In this document: positions 1 through 13,026 of the stretch, in pieces | Layout of the letters: every line of letters begins with the position of its first letter | Position numbering within the stretch: the stretch's first letter is position 1 | From: Pseudomonas sputi | GTDB lineage: Bacteria; Pseudomonadota; Gammaproteobacteria; Pseudomonadales; Pseudomonadaceae | Assembly (NCBI RefSeq): GCF_021603585.1 | Contig: NZ_BQHI01000009.1 | Span: 62,001 to 126,000, forward strand | Direction of reading: 5' to 3' | DNA length: 64,000 bases | Position numbers and translations under genes: made by a program | The notes under the pieces: model-generated | The model's database searches: none | What the model saw: the letters and a program-made list of their open reading frames with translations, nothing else | What the model was told of the DNA's origin: nothing

Positions 1-285
1 GGCGATAGCTTTAGCGTGACCTTGCAGTCAGCGAGCGCGGTCGACCTGGAAAAGGTCAATGCTGCGCTTGAAGAGGCCGAGGGCATCGAGCTGGTCGAGG
101 CCGGCGATTATCCGACCGCTGTCGGTGACGCGGTGGGGCAGGACGTGGTCTACGTCGGGCGGGTGCGCGCCGGTGTCGACGAGCCGTCGGAACTTAATCT
201 GTGGCTGACGTCAGATAACGTACGCAAAGGTGCGGCCCTCAACGCGGTGCAGGTCGCCGAGTTGTTGATAAAAGACCTGCTGTAA
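1..285 (+). CDS. aspartate-semialdehyde dehydrogenase-like protein, C-terminal part
   Basis: The last 94 codons of a gene that starts before the window. The C-terminal text (VGDAVGQDVVYVGRVR, then LNLWLTSDNVRKGAALNAVQ, ending in ELLIKDLL) is that of the Usg/Asd semialdehyde-dehydrogenase fold, where the K-G-A-A-N-A-Q segment closes the NADP/substrate domain. In Pseudomonas a second asd-like gene sits directly before fimV, as it does here, so this is probably that paralogue and not the main asd. The frame is open from base 1 to TAA. The catalytic cysteine lies in the missing part, so activity cannot be judged. Confidence 0.8.
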   Translation, partial: GDSFSVTLQSASAVDLEKVNAALEEAEGIELVEAGDYPTAVGDAVGQDVVYVGRVRAGVDEPSELNLWLTSDNVRKGAALNAVQVAELLIKDLL

Positions 286-494
286 AAGATACTTGGCAAC
301 AATTTGTCGACTGATTCTAGCCGGGCGCTATGCTTGGCCAGATCGCTTGATGACGCAACACCCTCCGGGACTTTCCGGGGCATCAAAGAAATGATCGCGC
401 GCGGCATGCTGTCGTCGTCGCGCGCAATGCCTTACGGCAGCGACAATCAACATCTTCTCGCTGGCCGAGGAACGTTCAAACAAAGGAAGAGGCT

Positions 495-3149
<2,655 letters not shown>

Positions 3150-3169
3150 GTCGGCCGTCAGCGGTAAAC

Positions 3170-3199
3170 AAAACGGCAGCCCATGAGGCTGCCGTTTTT
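3170..3199 (+). terminator. intrinsic terminator after fimV
   Basis: A perfect 11-base stem (AAACGGCAGCC-type arm against its complement) around a short loop, followed by a T run. It ends fimV transcription. An in-frame ATG at 3183 for the next gene lies in the loop and so is not its start. Confidence 0.85.
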
Positions 3200-3230
3200 G
3201 TTTGGGTCTGGTTTCCCCGTCCCGCCGCCT

Positions 3231-3236
3231 TATAAT
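3231..3236 (+). promoter_or_regulatory. -10 box (TATAAT) ahead of truA
   Basis: A perfect TATAAT lies after the fimV terminator and about 34 bases before the TTG start of truA. No good -35 hexamer is seen at 16-18 bases, so only the -10 element is claimed. Its place makes any truA start upstream of about 3243 unlikely. Confidence 0.4.
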
Positions 3237-3269
3237 GCCCGCCTTTGTAGATCAGCAGGCTGTCCCGAC

Positions 3270-4124
3270 TTGGCAAACATAGATAACCCGGCCGCCGAAA
3301 TGGCACCCGAAGGCTTTTTCCGCGTCGCGCTGGGCGTTGAATACAAGGGCTCGCGCTACAGCGGCTGGCAGCGCCAGTCCACCGGTGTGCTCACCGTGCA
3401 GGAAACCCTGGAAAAAGCCCTGTCGAAGGTCGCCGATTCGCCTATCTCGCTGCAATGCGCCGGGCGCACCGACGCCGGTGTGCATGCCTGCGGGCAAGTC
3501 GTGCATTTCGACACCCAGGTCGACCGTTCGCTGAAAGCCTGGGTCATGGGCGCCAACATCAATCTGCCCCACGACATCAGCGTCAGTTGGGCGAAGGTCA
3601 TGCCGGCGCATTTCCATGCGCGATTCAAGGCGATCGCCCGGCGCTATCGCTACGTGATCTACAACGATCAGATCCGTCCGGCGCATCTCAATGAAGAAAT
3701 CACCTGGAATCACCGTCCGCTGGACGTCGAGCGCATGGCCGCGGCCGCGCAGTACCTGATCGGTACCCATGATTTCAGTGCCTTCCGTGCCGGCCAGTGC
3801 CAGGCCAAGTCGCCGATCAAGCAGATGCATCATCTGCGCGTGACCCGTCACGGCAAAATGATCGTTCTGGACATCCGCGCCAACGCGTTCCTGCATCACA
3901 TGGTGCGCAACATCGCCGGGGTGCTGATGACTATCGGTGCCGGCGAGCGGCCGGTGGAGTGGATGAAAGAAGTGCTGGAGAGCCGCGAGCGGCGTTCCGG
4001 CGGGGTCACGGCGCATCCGTTCGGCCTGTATCTGGTGCAGGTCGAGTATCACGACGAGTTCCCGTTGCCCGAGCGTTTCATCGGGCCACATTTCCTTACG
4101 GGTTTCTCGGAACTTGACGGCTGA
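3270..4124 (+). CDS. truA: tRNA pseudouridine(38-40) synthase TruA
   Basis: Converts uridines 38-40 in the anticodon arm of many tRNAs to pseudouridine. With the TTG start at 3270 the protein has 284 residues, and the N-terminus (ANIDNPAAE) resembles Pseudomonas TruA proteins as I recall them. The catalytic Asp is D68 in [27 protein letters not shown] near the C-terminus is a conserved TruA block. An ATG at 3300 would give a protein ten residues shorter and cannot be excluded. An in-frame ATG at 3183 lies inside the fimV terminator and is rejected. trpF follows. Confidence 0.93.
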   Translation: MANIDNPAAEMAPEGFFRVALGVEYKGSRYSGWQRQSTGVLTVQETLEKALSKVADSPISLQCAGRTDAGVHACGQVVHFDTQVDRSLKAWVMGANINLPHDISVSWAKVMPAHFHARFKAIARRYRYVIYNDQIRPAHLNEEITWNHRPLDVERMAAAAQYLIGTHDFSAFRAGQCQAKSPIKQMHHLRVTRHGKMIVLDIRANAFLHHMVRNIAGVLMTIGAGERPVEWMKEVLESRERRSGGVTAHPFGLYLVQVEYHDEFPLPERFIGPHFLTGFSELDG

Positions 4125-4188
4125 CGCCCTCGAACGCATTTGTTACCATCCGGGACTTTCTCGGATTTGCCTTGGGGTTTTTATCGAC

Positions 4189-4803
4189 ATGTCAGCCGTT
4201 CGCAGCAAGATTTGCGGGATTACCCGCATGGAAGATGCGTTGGCAGCCGTCGAGGCCGGGGCCGATGCCATCGGTTTTGTGTTCTACGCTAAAAGTCCGC
4301 GGGCGGTGACCGTGCTGCAGGCGCGGGCGATCATCGCCGCATTGCCGCCGTTCGTGACCACGGTCGGGCTGTTCGTCAATGCCAGTCGCTGCGAGCTCGG
4401 GGAAATCCTTGATGCCGTGCCACTGGATCTGCTGCAGTTCCACGGCGACGAGACTGCCGCCGAGTGTGAAGGCTGGCATCGGCCGTACATCAAGGCTTTG
4501 CGGGTCAAGGCGGGTGATGACATTGCCGCTGCCTGCAATGCCTACCCGAGCGCCAGCGGTGTGTTGCTCGACACCTATGTCGAAGGTGTGCCCGGTGGAA
4601 CCGGCGAGGCGTTCGACTGGTCACTGATTCCGCAGGGTCTGAGCAAGCCGTTGATTCTGGCCGGCGGCCTGACACCGGAGAACGTTGCCGATGCGATCGC
4701 CCGGGTGCGGCCGTATGCCGTGGATGTCAGCGGCGGGGTCGAGGCGAGCAAGGGCATCAAGGATCATGCAAGGATTCGTGCATTCATCAACGCCGTACGC
4801 TGA
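4189..4803 (+). CDS. trpF: phosphoribosylanthranilate isomerase TrpF
   Basis: Third step of tryptophan synthesis: isomerises N-(5-phosphoribosyl)anthranilate to CdRP. The 204-residue TIM barrel starts [11 protein letters not shown] with the catalytic Cys of the KICG motif. It contains [10 protein letters not shown], the catalytic Asp in LLDTY, and the phosphate-binding ends [10 protein letters not shown] and VDVSGGVE. The frame is open further upstream, but ATG 4189 puts KICG where the family has it. It lies between truA and accD as usual in Pseudomonas, apart from the other trp genes. Confidence 0.96.
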   Translation: MSAVRSKICGITRMEDALAAVEAGADAIGFVFYAKSPRAVTVLQARAIIAALPPFVTTVGLFVNASRCELGEILDAVPLDLLQFHGDETAAECEGWHRPYIKALRVKAGDDIAAACNAYPSASGVLLDTYVEGVPGGTGEAFDWSLIPQGLSKPLILAGGLTPENVADAIARVRPYAVDVSGGVEASKGIKDHARIRAFINAVR

Positions 4804-4995
4804 TGTGACGGCTGGCAGACTGCCGCCGTCCACAGCTCTGTAGAAAAGAGGCTGAGGGTCTTTTCGGGGTGTACGCAGGTCAGTTCCGCTGACCCGGCAG
4901 CCCGGACGATCATCGCCACACATGAATTTTGCTGAAGGGCATACGCGGGGCCGCGAACCAGAGCGTTCGGGCCGCCGGTACTGGAGAAAGAAAGC

Positions 4996-5916
4996 ATGAG
5001 CAACTGGTTGGTAGACAAGCTGATCCCTTCGATCATGCGTTCCGAGGTCAAGAAGAGCTCGGTGCCTGAAGGTCTGTGGCACAAATGCCCGTCCTGCGAG
5101 GCTGTGCTGTATCGTCCGGAGCTGGAAAAGACCCTGGACGTTTGCCCTAAATGCAACCACCACATGCGCATCGGCGCACGTGCGCGCATCGACATTTTCC
5201 TGGATGCCGAAGGCCGTGCCGAGCTGGGTGCTGACCTGGAGCCGGTTGACCGTCTGAAGTTCCGTGACGGCAAGAAGTACAAGGACCGTCTGGTCGCTGC
5301 CCAGAAGCAGACCGGCGAGAAGGACGCGCTGGTTTCCATGAGCGGCACCCTGTTGGGCATGCCTGTCGTGGTTTCGGCATTCGAATTCAGCTTCATGGGC
5401 GGTTCCATGGGCGCCATCGTCGGTGAGCGCTTCGTGCGCGCCGCCAACTACGCGCTGGAAAATCGTTGCCCGATGGTCTGCTTCTCCGCCTCCGGTGGCG
5501 CGCGGATGCAGGAAGCCCTGATCTCGCTGATGCAAATGGCCAAGACCTCGGCTGTGCTGGCGCGTCTGCGTGAAGAAGGCATTCCGTTCATCTCCGTGCT
5601 GACCGACCCGGTCTACGGCGGCGTTTCCGCCAGTCTGGCGATGCTGGGCGACGTGATCGTCGGTGAGCCCAAAGCCCTGATCGGCTTCGCCGGCCCGCGC
5701 GTGATCGAGCAGACCGTGCGCGAAAAACTGCCGGAAGGCTTCCAGCGCAGCGAGTTCCTGCTGGAGCACGGCGCCATCGACTTGATCATCGACCGTCGTG
5801 AACTGCGTCCGCGTCTGGGCAACCTGCTGGCTCAGCTGACCGGCAAACCGACACCTGAATTCGTTGCTGCGCCGATCGAGCCGATCGTCGTGCCGCCGGT
5901 GCCTGCCAACGTATGA
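4996..5916 (+). CDS. accD: acetyl-CoA carboxylase carboxyltransferase beta subunit AccD
   Basis: The beta half of the carboxyltransferase that, with AccA, moves the carboxyl group from biotin to acetyl-CoA in the first committed step of fatty-acid synthesis. 306 residues. The N-terminal zinc ribbon shows C31-x2-C34 and C50-x2-C53. The crotonase-fold core contains [12 protein letters not shown] and [10 protein letters not shown], and [11 protein letters not shown] is conserved. A 192-base untranslated gap separates it from trpF. The last four bases overlap the folC start (ATGA), so the two are translationally coupled. Confidence 0.97.
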   Translation: MSNWLVDKLIPSIMRSEVKKSSVPEGLWHKCPSCEAVLYRPELEKTLDVCPKCNHHMRIGARARIDIFLDAEGRAELGADLEPVDRLKFRDGKKYKDRLVAAQKQTGEKDALVSMSGTLLGMPVVVSAFEFSFMGGSMGAIVGERFVRAANYALENRCPMVCFSASGGARMQEALISLMQMAKTSAVLARLREEGIPFISVLTDPVYGGVSASLAMLGDVIVGEPKALIGFAGPRVIEQTVREKLPEGFQRSEFLLEHGAIDLIIDRRELRPRLGNLLAQLTGKPTPEFVAAPIEPIVVPPVPANV

Positions 5917-7220
5917 CCGAGCGCACCCTTGGCGAGTGGCTCGCCTACCTTGAGCAGTTGCATCCTTCGGCCATCGACATGGGGCTGGAGCGTTCGCAAC
6001 AGGTAGCGTCCCGCATGGGACTGGGCCAGCCGGCGCCACGGGTGATTACGGTCACCGGCACTAACGGCAAGGGTTCGACCTGTGCTTTCGTGGCTTCCTT
6101 GCTGCGGGCGCAGGGCCTGAACGTCGGTGTCTACAATTCTCCGCACCTGCTGCGTTATAACGAGCGGGTGCAGCTCAATGGTGTCGAAGCCACTGACGCG
6201 CAGCTGTGCGAGGCCTTCGCGGCGGTCGAAGCGGGGCGCGGCGAAACCTCCCTGACTTATTTCGAAATGGGCACCCTGGCGGCGTTCTGGCTGTTTCAAC
6301 AGGCCGGGCTCGATGCAGTGGTGCTGGAAGTCGGGCTGGGCGGGCGTCTGGACACGGTCAACGTGGTCGATGCCGATATCGCGCTGGTCACCAGCATCGG
6401 TGTCGATCATGCCGACTACCTGGGCAATACCCGCGAATCCGTGGCCTTCGAGAAGGCCGGGATTTTCCGTCAGGGCAAGCCTGCGCTGTGCGGCGATCTG
6501 AATCCTCCACAACCGTTGCTGGACAAGGCGCGTGAATTGGCCTGTCCGTTCTTCCTGCGCGGGCGCGATTTCGATCTGGGTATCACGGATCGGTTCTGGC
6601 AGTGGCGCGGTACCGACGCTGAAGGTAAGGTCGTCGAGCTGCGTGATTTGCCGCTGCTTGACCTGCCGATGGAAAATGCCGCGCTGGCGTTGCAGGCTTA
6701 TCTGCTGCTCGGTTTGCCATGGGAGGCCGGGCAGATTGTTGCGGCGTTGCAGGCGACTCGTGTGGTCGGTCGCCTGGATCGTCGCTCGTTCGAATGGAAC
6801 GGCAAGCGTCTGAATCTGCTGCTGGATGTCGGTCATAACCCGCATGCGGCGGAATATCTGGCCCGGCGTCTGGCTGCTCGTCCACCGGTCGGCAAGCGTC
6901 TGGCGGTGTTCGGCCTGCTGGCGGACAAGGATCTGGACGGTGTGGTCGGTGAGTTGAATGCCAGCGTCCAGCACTGGGCGGTTGCGCCGCTGGATTCGCC
7001 ACGTGCGCGTCCGGTGGATGAATTGAATCAGGCATTGCAGAACCTTGGCGCCTCGGTCACGTCTTATGACAGCGTGGCGACCGCTCTGGAAGGGCAGTGC
7101 GCAGTGGCCAACAGCGACGACGAGATCTTGCTGTTCGGATCATTTTATTGTGTCGCCGAGGCCCTTGAATGGCTGTCTCGGCGCTCCACGGAGGAAGCGG
7201 CAAATGGCTTTGCTGGATAA
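5913..7220 (+). CDS. folC: bifunctional dihydrofolate/folylpolyglutamate synthase FolC
   Basis: Adds glutamate to dihydropteroate and then to reduced folates, using ATP. 435 residues, usual length. The Mur-ligase P-loop TGTNGKGST is at residues 48-56. Further family markers are the conserved [11 protein letters not shown] segment, the [13 protein letters not shown] block, [11 protein letters not shown], and [10 protein letters not shown] in the C-terminal domain. It overlaps accD by 4 bases and the next gene by 17 bases, indicating an accD-folC-SPOR gene operon. Confidence 0.95.
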   Translation: MTERTLGEWLAYLEQLHPSAIDMGLERSQQVASRMGLGQPAPRVITVTGTNGKGSTCAFVASLLRAQGLNVGVYNSPHLLRYNERVQLNGVEATDAQLCEAFAAVEAGRGETSLTYFEMGTLAAFWLFQQAGLDAVVLEVGLGGRLDTVNVVDADIALVTSIGVDHADYLGNTRESVAFEKAGIFRQGKPALCGDLNPPQPLLDKARELACPFFLRGRDFDLGITDRFWQWRGTDAEGKVVELRDLPLLDLPMENAALALQAYLLLGLPWEAGQIVAALQATRVVGRLDRRSFEWNGKRLNLLLDVGHNPHAAEYLARRLAARPPVGKRLAVFGLLADKDLDGVVGELNASVQHWAVAPLDSPRARPVDELNQALQNLGASVTSYDSVATALEGQCAVANSDDEILLFGSFYCVAEALEWLSRRSTEEAANGFAG

Positions 7221-7866
7221 AGCGTACAAGCAGCGCATGGTCGGTGCCCTGGTGCTGGTGGCGCTGGCGGTGATTTTCCTGCCGATGCTGTTTTCCCGTC
7301 AGGATGAACAGCGTCAGGTGACCGTCGAGGCGCCGGCTGCGCCGCAAGCGCCCGCCGTGGCGCAGATCCAGATGGAAACCGTGGCGGTGCCTGAGCCTCA
7401 GGTTCTGCCGCAGGAGCCAGTGCCGAGCGATGACGAAGTCGCCGAGCAGGCTGCGCCAGCGGCGCCGATTGCTTCCGCCGCGCCAGCCCCGACTCCGGCG
7501 CCCGTGGCCAAACCGGTTGCGCCGGCTCCTGCTCCCGTGGTCAAGCCTGCTACAGCCCCGGCCCAGCCGATCGCTGCGCTTTCCACCAAGCCGGATACCG
7601 CCCAGAGCCGCGTCGATGCCAATGGCCTGTCGGTGAGCTGGTCGGTGCAACTGGCCAGTCTGTCGAGTCGCGCCAGCGCCGAAAGCCTGCAGAAAACCCT
7701 GCGAAGCCAGGGTTACAACGCTTACATCCGTTCTGCCGATGGCAAGAACCGGGTGTTCGTCGGCCCGCTGATCGAGCGCGCCGAGGCCGATCGTCTGCGT
7801 GATCTGTTGAGTCGCCAGCAGAACCTCAAGGGGTTTGTGGTGCGCTTCCAGCCCGAACGCGGCTGA
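7204..7866 (+). CDS. SPOR-domain inner-membrane protein (DedD type)
   Basis: A 220-residue protein: short cytoplasmic N-terminus, one transmembrane helix (about residues 11-30, GALVLVALAVIFLPML), a long Ala/Pro/Val-rich periplasmic linker, and a C-terminal SPOR domain (about 145-215; SVQLASLSSRASAE, then RVFVGPLIERAEAD). SPOR domains bind denuded glycan strands at the septum, so a cell-division role is likely. Its place between folC and cvpA matches dedD in E. coli. ATG 7204 lies within the 3' end of folC. Confidence 0.88.
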   Translation: MALLDKAYKQRMVGALVLVALAVIFLPMLFSRQDEQRQVTVEAPAAPQAPAVAQIQMETVAVPEPQVLPQEPVPSDDEVAEQAAPAAPIASAAPAPTPAPVAKPVAPAPAPVVKPATAPAQPIAALSTKPDTAQSRVDANGLSVSWSVQLASLSSRASAESLQKTLRSQGYNAYIRSADGKNRVFVGPLIERAEADRLRDLLSRQQNLKGFVVRFQPERG

Positions 7867-7964
7867 TATCTATCACGTCGATAGAAATGCACTGAAAATC
7901 GCAGCTTACCGACAGCCATGCGCTCTGCTAAAATGCGCCGCCTTATCCGTCTGTAGGCTGCACT

Positions 7965-8525
7965 GTGCCATTTACCTGGGTTGACTGGGCGATCGTTGCA
8001 ATCATCGCCATCTCCGCTTTGATCAGTTTGAGCCGCGGCTTCGTCAAAGAAGCATTGTCGCTGGTGACCTGGATCATCGCAGGAGCTGTTGCCTGGATGT
8101 TCGGTGGCTCACTGTCCGAGTACCTCGTCGGATACATCGAAACACCGTCGGCTCGCGTGATCGCGGGCTGTGCCATCATGTTTGTCGCCACACTGATCGT
8201 GGGCGCAATGATCAATTATCTTATCGGCGAGTTGGTTCGCGTCACCGGGTTGTCCGGGACCGATCGATTCCTCGGCATGGCCTTCGGCGCTGCGCGTGGC
8301 GTGTTGCTGGTGGTCGTGGCGGTCGGGCTGTTGAGCCTGGGGCCGGTACAGCAGGACGGGTGGTGGAAAGAATCACAGCTCGTGCCAAAGTTTCTATTGG
8401 TCGCAGACTGGTCCAAGAACCTGATTCTCGGGTGGAGCAGTCAGTGGCTTGCCAGCGGAATCAGCGTACCCGCTGAAATTCCGTTCAAGGAGCAACTCTT
8501 GCCGTCGGCCAAAACGCCTCAGTGA
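7965..8525 (+). CDS. cvpA: CvpA family membrane protein (colicin V production)
   Basis: A 186-residue protein with four predicted membrane segments and the family opening FTWVDWAIVAIIAIS, then SRGFVKEALSL. CvpA is needed for colicin V production in E. coli and, more broadly, for envelope homeostasis; its biochemical activity is unclear. The GTG start at 7965 fits the conserved N-terminus. A TAAAAT -10-like element lies about 35 bases upstream. purF follows after 41 bases, the usual cvpA-purF pairing. Confidence 0.92.
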   Translation: MPFTWVDWAIVAIIAISALISLSRGFVKEALSLVTWIIAGAVAWMFGGSLSEYLVGYIETPSARVIAGCAIMFVATLIVGAMINYLIGELVRVTGLSGTDRFLGMAFGAARGVLLVVVAVGLLSLGPVQQDGWWKESQLVPKFLLVADWSKNLILGWSSQWLASGISVPAEIPFKEQLLPSAKTPQ

Positions 8526-8566
8526 GTGTTGTTCAGTTCAGATCCATTAAGTAGGGGTTGCGTCGC

Positions 8567-10072
8567 ATGTGTGGCATCGTCGGTATCGTCGGTAAGTCGA
8601 ACGTCAATCAGGCGCTGTATGACGCGCTAACCGTGCTCCAGCACCGCGGCCAGGACGCTGCCGGTATCGTGACCAGCCATGATGGCCGGTTGTTCTTGCG
8701 CAAGGACAATGGCCTGGTGCGTGACGTGTTCCAACAGCGTCACATGCAGCGCCTGGTCGGCCACATGGGTATCGGCCACGTCCGTTACCCGACTGCCGGC
8801 AGCTCGACGTCGGCCGAGGCTCAGCCGTTTTACGTCAACTCGCCTTACGGCATCACCCTGGCGCACAACGGCAACCTGACCAACGTTGAACAGTTGGCCA
8901 AAGAGATCTACGAATCCGATCTGCGGCACGTCAACACCAGCTCCGACTCGGAAGTGTTGCTCAACGTGTTCGCCCACGAGCTGGCCCAGCGCGGCAAGCT
9001 GCAACCGACCGAAGAAGACGTGTTTGCCGCCGTGACCGACGTGCACAACCGTTGCGTCGGTGGTTACGCCGTTGTGGCAATGGTGACCGGCTACGGCATC
9101 GTCGGTTTCCGTGACCCGCACGGCATTCGCCCGATCGTGTTCGGTCAGCGTCACACCGACGAAGGCGTCGAGTACATGATCGCGTCCGAAAGCGTTTCGC
9201 TGGACGTGCTCGGTTTCACCCTGATTCGCGACCTGGCACCGGGCGAAGCGGTCTACATTACTGAAGACGGCAAGCTGCACACCCGTCAGTGCGCGACCAA
9301 CCCGTCCCTGACGCCGTGCATCTTCGAACACGTCTATCTGGCGCGTCCGGATTCGATCATCGACGGCGTGTCGGTGTACAAGGCCCGTCTGCGCATGGGT
9401 GAGAAGCTGGCCGAGAAGATCCTGCGTGAGCGTCCTGAGCACGACATTGATGTGGTCATCCCGATTCCGGACACCAGCCGCACCGCGGCACTGGAGCTGG
9501 CCAACCATCTGGGCGTGAAATTTCGCGAAGGCTTCGTCAAGAACCGTTATATCGGCCGTACCTTCATCATGCCCGGCCAGGCCGCGCGCAAGAAATCGGT
9601 ACGTCAGAAGCTCAACGCCATCGAGCTGGAATTCCGTGGCAAGAACGTGATGCTGGTGGACGACTCGATCGTTCGTGGCACCACCTGCAAGCAGATCATC
9701 CAGATGGCCCGCGAAGCCGGCGCGAAAAACGTCTATTTCTGCTCGGCGGCTCCGGCGGTGCGCTTCCCGAACGTGTACGGCATCGACATGCCGAGCGCTC
9801 ACGAGCTGATCGCACACAACCGTTCGACCCAGGACGTGGCTGATCTGATCGGCGCTGACTGGCTGATCTACCAGGATCTGCCTGACTTGATCGAAGCGGT
9901 CGGCGGCGGCAAGATCAAGATCGAAAACTTCGATTGTGCAGTGTTCGATGGCAAGTACGTCACCGGCGACGTCGACGAGGCTTACCTGAACAAGATCGAA
10001 CAGGCACGCAACGATGCCTCGAAGGTCAAGACCCAGGCGGTCAGTGCGATCATCGATCTGTACAACAACTGA
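8567..10072 (+). CDS. purF: amidophosphoribosyltransferase PurF
   Basis: First committed step of purine synthesis: PRPP plus glutamine to phosphoribosylamine. 501 residues. The start at 8567 (MCGIVGIVG) places the glutaminase nucleophile Cys right after Met; an upstream in-frame start would bury it. The glutaminase domain shows HRGQDAAG and HNGNLTN. The phosphoribosyltransferase motif [13 protein letters not shown] is at about residues 361-373. A strong terminator follows. Confidence 0.97.
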   Translation: MCGIVGIVGKSNVNQALYDALTVLQHRGQDAAGIVTSHDGRLFLRKDNGLVRDVFQQRHMQRLVGHMGIGHVRYPTAGSSTSAEAQPFYVNSPYGITLAHNGNLTNVEQLAKEIYESDLRHVNTSSDSEVLLNVFAHELAQRGKLQPTEEDVFAAVTDVHNRCVGGYAVVAMVTGYGIVGFRDPHGIRPIVFGQRHTDEGVEYMIASESVSLDVLGFTLIRDLAPGEAVYITEDGKLHTRQCATNPSLTPCIFEHVYLARPDSIIDGVSVYKARLRMGEKLAEKILRERPEHDIDVVIPIPDTSRTAALELANHLGVKFREGFVKNRYIGRTFIMPGQAARKKSVRQKLNAIELEFRGKNVMLVDDSIVRGTTCKQIIQMAREAGAKNVYFCSAAPAVRFPNVYGIDMPSAHELIAHNRSTQDVADLIGADWLIYQDLPDLIEAVGGGKIKIENFDCAVFDGKYVTGDVDEAYLNKIEQARNDASKVKTQAVSAIIDLYNN

Positions 10073-10077
10073 GTTTC

Positions 10078-10103
10078 AACCGGCCCTTAGGGGCCGGTTT
10101 TGT
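10078..10103 (+). terminator. intrinsic terminator after purF
   Basis: Stem AACCGGCCCC-like arm and GGGGCCGGTT with a two-to-four-base loop and a short T run, starting six bases after the purF stop. Confidence 0.8.
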
Positions 10104-10151
10104 ATCTGGCAAAAGACTTTATTTATCGAGAACAGGGCAAGGAGTGACAGC

Positions 10152-11363
10152 ATGAGTCAGGAATGGGATGCCGGTCGGCTGGACAGCGACCTCGAAGGCG
10201 TAGCGTTCGATACCCTGGCCGTACGTGCCGGTCAGCACCGTACGCCGGAAGGCGAGCACGGTGATCCGATGTTCTTCACTTCCAGCTACGTGTTCCGTAC
10301 CGCCGCCGATGCGGCTGCGCGGTTTGCCGGGGAAGTGCCGGGCAACGTCTACTCGCGTTACACCAATCCGACCGTGCGCGCGTTCGAAGAGCGTATTGCC
10401 GCACTGGAAAACGCAGAGCAGGCGGTGGCTACGGCCACTGGCATGGCCGCGATCATGGCCGTGGTGATGAGCCTGTGCAGCGCCGGCGACCATGTGCTGG
10501 TGTCGCGCAGCGTGTTCGGTTCGACCATCAGTCTGTTCGAAAAGTACTTCAAGCGTTTTGGCGTAGAAGTCGATTACGTGCCGCTGGCCGATCTGTCGGC
10601 CTGGGACGCAGCGATCAAGTCCAATACCCGATTGCTGTTCGTCGAGTCGCCGTCCAACCCGTTGGCTGAGCTGGTGGATATCACCGCGCTGTCGGAAATC
10701 GCCCACGCCAAGGGTGCGATGCTGGTGGTCGACAACTGCTTCTGCACGCCTGCGTTGCAGCAGCCGCTGAAGTTGGGCGCAGACATCGTTGTGCACTCGG
10801 CTACCAAGTTCATCGATGGCCAGGGCCGTTGCATGGGCGGCGTGGTTGCCGGTCGCAGCGAGCAGATGAAAGAAATCGTCGGTTTTCTGCGTACTGCCGG
10901 GCCGACCCTGAGCCCGTTCAACGCCTGGATCTTCCTCAAGGGGCTGGAAACCCTGAACCTGCGGATGAAGGCACACTGCGTCAACGCCCAGCAACTGGCC
11001 GAGTGGCTGGAGCAGCAGGACGGCATCGAGAAAGTGCATTACGCCGGTCTCAAGAGTCATCCGCAGCACGAGCTGGCTCAGCGTCAGCAAAAGGGCTTCG
11101 GCGCGGTGGTGAGCTTTGAAGTCAAGGGCGGCAAAGAGGGCGCGTGGCGTTTCATCGATGCGACCCGTTTGATCTCTATCACGGCCAACCTTGGCGATAG
11201 CAAAACCACTATCACTCACCCCAGCACCACGTCCCACGGCCGTCTGGCGCCGCAGGAGCGTGAAGCGGCAGGCATTCGTGACAGCCTGATCCGCATCGCG
11301 GTCGGTCTGGAAGACGTGGCTGACCTGCAAGCCGACCTGTCGCGCGGTCTGGCGGCGTTGTGA
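10152..11363 (+). CDS. metZ: O-succinylhomoserine sulfhydrylase MetZ
   Basis: PLP enzyme making homocysteine directly from O-succinylhomoserine and sulfide, the route Pseudomonas uses for methionine. 403 residues from ATG 10152 behind an AAGGAGTGACAGC ribosome site. Cys/Met-metabolism family motifs: [24 protein letters not shown], and [11 protein letters not shown] with the PLP lysine at about K219. The purF-metZ order is standard in Pseudomonas. The next gene overlaps by four bases. Confidence 0.95.
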   Translation: MSQEWDAGRLDSDLEGVAFDTLAVRAGQHRTPEGEHGDPMFFTSSYVFRTAADAAARFAGEVPGNVYSRYTNPTVRAFEERIAALENAEQAVATATGMAAIMAVVMSLCSAGDHVLVSRSVFGSTISLFEKYFKRFGVEVDYVPLADLSAWDAAIKSNTRLLFVESPSNPLAELVDITALSEIAHAKGAMLVVDNCFCTPALQQPLKLGADIVVHSATKFIDGQGRCMGGVVAGRSEQMKEIVGFLRTAGPTLSPFNAWIFLKGLETLNLRMKAHCVNAQQLAEWLEQQDGIEKVHYAGLKSHPQHELAQRQQKGFGAVVSFEVKGGKEGAWRFIDATRLISITANLGDSKTTITHPSTTSHGRLAPQEREAAGIRDSLIRIAVGLEDVADLQADLSRGLAAL

Positions 11364-12136
11364 TCGAGTTGTCTACGCCGAAGATCGGCACCCATGGCCG
11401 CGTTGCATTGGTCACGGGGGCCGCGCGCGGGATCGGTCTGGGCATCGCTGCGTGGCTGATCAGCGAAGGCTGGCAGGTGGTGTTGACCGATCTGGATCGT
11501 ACACGGGGTTCGAAAGTGGCGAAGGTGCTCGGCGAAAACGCCTGGTTCATCGCCATGGATGTGGCGGACGAAAGTCAGGTGGCCCTGGGTGTTGCTGAGG
11601 TGCTGGGGCAGTTCGGTCGTCTGGATGCGCTGGTGTGCAACGCGGCCGTGGCCGATCCGCACAACATCACGCTGGAAAGTCTCGATCTGGCTTACTGGAA
11701 TCGGGTGTTGGCGGTGAACCTCGGTGGGCCGATGTTGCTGGCCAAGCACTGCGCGCCTTATCTGCGTGCGCACAACGGGGCGATCGTCAACCTGGCCTCG
11801 ACTCGTGCGGCGCAGTCGGAACCTGATACGGAAGCGTACGCGGCGAGCAAGGGTGGCTTGCTGGCGTTGACTCACGCGCTGGCGATCAGCCTCGGGCCGG
11901 AGATTCGCGTCAATGCGGTCAGTCCGGGCTGGATCGATGCGCGGGACCCGTCCGCCCGGCGCGCGGAACCGCTGACCGACACCGATCATGCCCAGCATCC
12001 TGCGGGCAGGGTAGGGACGGTCGAGGACGTCGCGGCGATGGTGGCGTGGTTGCTGTCGAAGAATGCGGGGTTTGTGACCGGGCAGGAATTCGTGGTCGAT
12101 GGCGGTATGACCAAGAAGATGATTTATACGGAATGA
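11360..12136 (+). CDS. short-chain dehydrogenase/reductase
   Basis: A 258-residue classical SDR. NAD(P) motif TGAARGIG at residues 19-26, NAA in the VCNAAVAD segment, Y-x3-K in YAASKGG, and a C-terminal [13 protein letters not shown] typical of 3-oxoacyl-ACP-reductase-like SDRs. The substrate is unknown. The GTG start overlaps the metZ stop (GTGA), so it is translationally coupled with metZ. Confidence 0.9.
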   Translation: MIELSTPKIGTHGRVALVTGAARGIGLGIAAWLISEGWQVVLTDLDRTRGSKVAKVLGENAWFIAMDVADESQVALGVAEVLGQFGRLDALVCNAAVADPHNITLESLDLAYWNRVLAVNLGGPMLLAKHCAPYLRAHNGAIVNLASTRAAQSEPDTEAYAASKGGLLALTHALAISLGPEIRVNAVSPGWIDARDPSARRAEPLTDTDHAQHPAGRVGTVEDVAAMVAWLLSKNAGFVTGQEFVVDGGMTKKMIYTE

Positions 12137-12175
12137 AGCCATTTCGTCTTTTTTAGAAAAACTTCAATCCTGCTA

Positions 12176-12204
12176 TTGACTTAGGTTCGCTACCTGCGTA
12201 AATT
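12176..12204 (+). promoter_or_regulatory. promoter of the tRNA cluster
   Basis: TTGACT (12176-12181), a 17-base spacer, and TAAATT (12199-12204), then a G+C-rich discriminator as in stringently controlled stable-RNA promoters. The first tRNA starts 23 bases after the -10 box. Confidence 0.65.
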
Positions 12205-12226
12205 TCGCGGCCTCGGAGATGCAAAC

Positions 12227-12302
12227 GGGTGATTAGCTCAGCTGGGAGAGCGTCTGCCTTACAAGCAGAATGTCGGCGGTTCGATCCCGTCATCACCCAC
12301 CA
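12227..12302 (+). tRNA. tRNA-Val (anticodon TAC)
   Basis: A 76-base cloverleaf: acceptor GGGTGAT/ATCACCC, D arm with AGCTCAGCTGGGAGAGC, anticodon loop CTTACAA with TAC, T arm with GTTCGATCC, and encoded CCA. First of three tRNAs transcribed together. Confidence 0.97.
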
Positions 12303-12357
12303 CTCCGGAGATACTTGCATAAGCAAGAGCGTAGGCTGAAAGTGCCTGCACCGACGC

Positions 12358-12434
12358 GCAGCGGTAGTTCAGTCGGTTAGAATACCGGCCTGTCACGCCG
12401 GGGGTCGCGGGTTCGAGTCCCGTCCGCTGCGCCA
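12358..12434 (+). tRNA. tRNA-Asp (anticodon GTC), copy 1
   Basis: A 77-base cloverleaf: acceptor GCAGCGG/CCGCTGC, anticodon loop with GTC, T arm GTTCGAGTC, discriminator G and encoded CCA. Identical to the copy at 12528. Confidence 0.97.
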
Positions 12435-12527
12435 TATTTAACGAGTCAGGCAATGTCTGATTCGCGATTGAAAAGCACCGAAGCTTTCAGTCAAACGAGT
12501 TACTTGAGCATCAGCTCAAAGCGATAC

Positions 12528-12604
12528 GCAGCGGTAGTTCAGTCGGTTAGAATACCGGCCTGTCACGCCGGGGGTCGCGGGTTCGAGTCCCGTCCGCTGC
12601 GCCA
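12528..12604 (+). tRNA. tRNA-Asp (anticodon GTC), copy 2
   Basis: Identical in sequence to the tRNA-Asp 170 bases upstream, with encoded CCA. A terminator follows about 76 bases later. Confidence 0.97.
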
Positions 12605-12680
12605 TATCTGTTTCAAGGACCACTGAACGCCTTGAAACACCGAACGCAACCGCTGGTTGATTCGGAATCGATAGCAAAGA

Positions 12681-12706
12681 CCCTGGTCGAAAGACCGGGG
12701 TTTTTT
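12681..12706 (+). terminator. terminator of the tRNA cluster
   Basis: Stem CCCTGGTC / GACCGGGG around a GAAA loop, then six T. It closes the Val-Asp-Asp transcript. Confidence 0.85.
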
Positions 12707-13026
12707 GTGTCTGAAATTTGGCATCTTCCCAATATTTCCCTCCTTGTTACCGCGAATGCAGATTGCAACCTGTTCGATCTCGCAAGATGAATCTGCCTGC
12801 GTCTAGCGACTCACTGCGCTGCAATGCCGCATTGATTTTTTGATTCTTTGGTCAAATTTTTGTAACTGGTTGTTTGCTGCGAGCTCGGAAACCTATAAAG
12901 TTAACCTTTCGGTCAGCTTTGCACTGTCATCACGCCCTTTGTTTCGTCAAGAAGGGCTTCTGCAAGACTCGAGATTCCCAGTAGATAACCAGAAGGGCGG
13001 ATCCATAACCGCTCAGAGGATGATCC
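12707..13026. other. intergenic region before the molybdenum hydroxylase operon
   Basis: 320 bases with no convincing gene. Rich in A+T near 12835-12900. It probably contains the promoter of the downstream operon, but no clear -35/-10 pair could be assigned. A ribosome site (CAGAGGA) lies just before ATG 13027. Confidence 0.5.

Noticed and set aside
3183-3269. Upstream ATG start for truA
   Set aside because: The ATG lies in the loop of the fimV terminator and upstream of the likely -10 box; the added residues do not match TruA.
4621-6039. 472-codon open frame antisense to trpF/accD
   Set aside because: It lies opposite clearly conserved genes and its text has no protein-family character.
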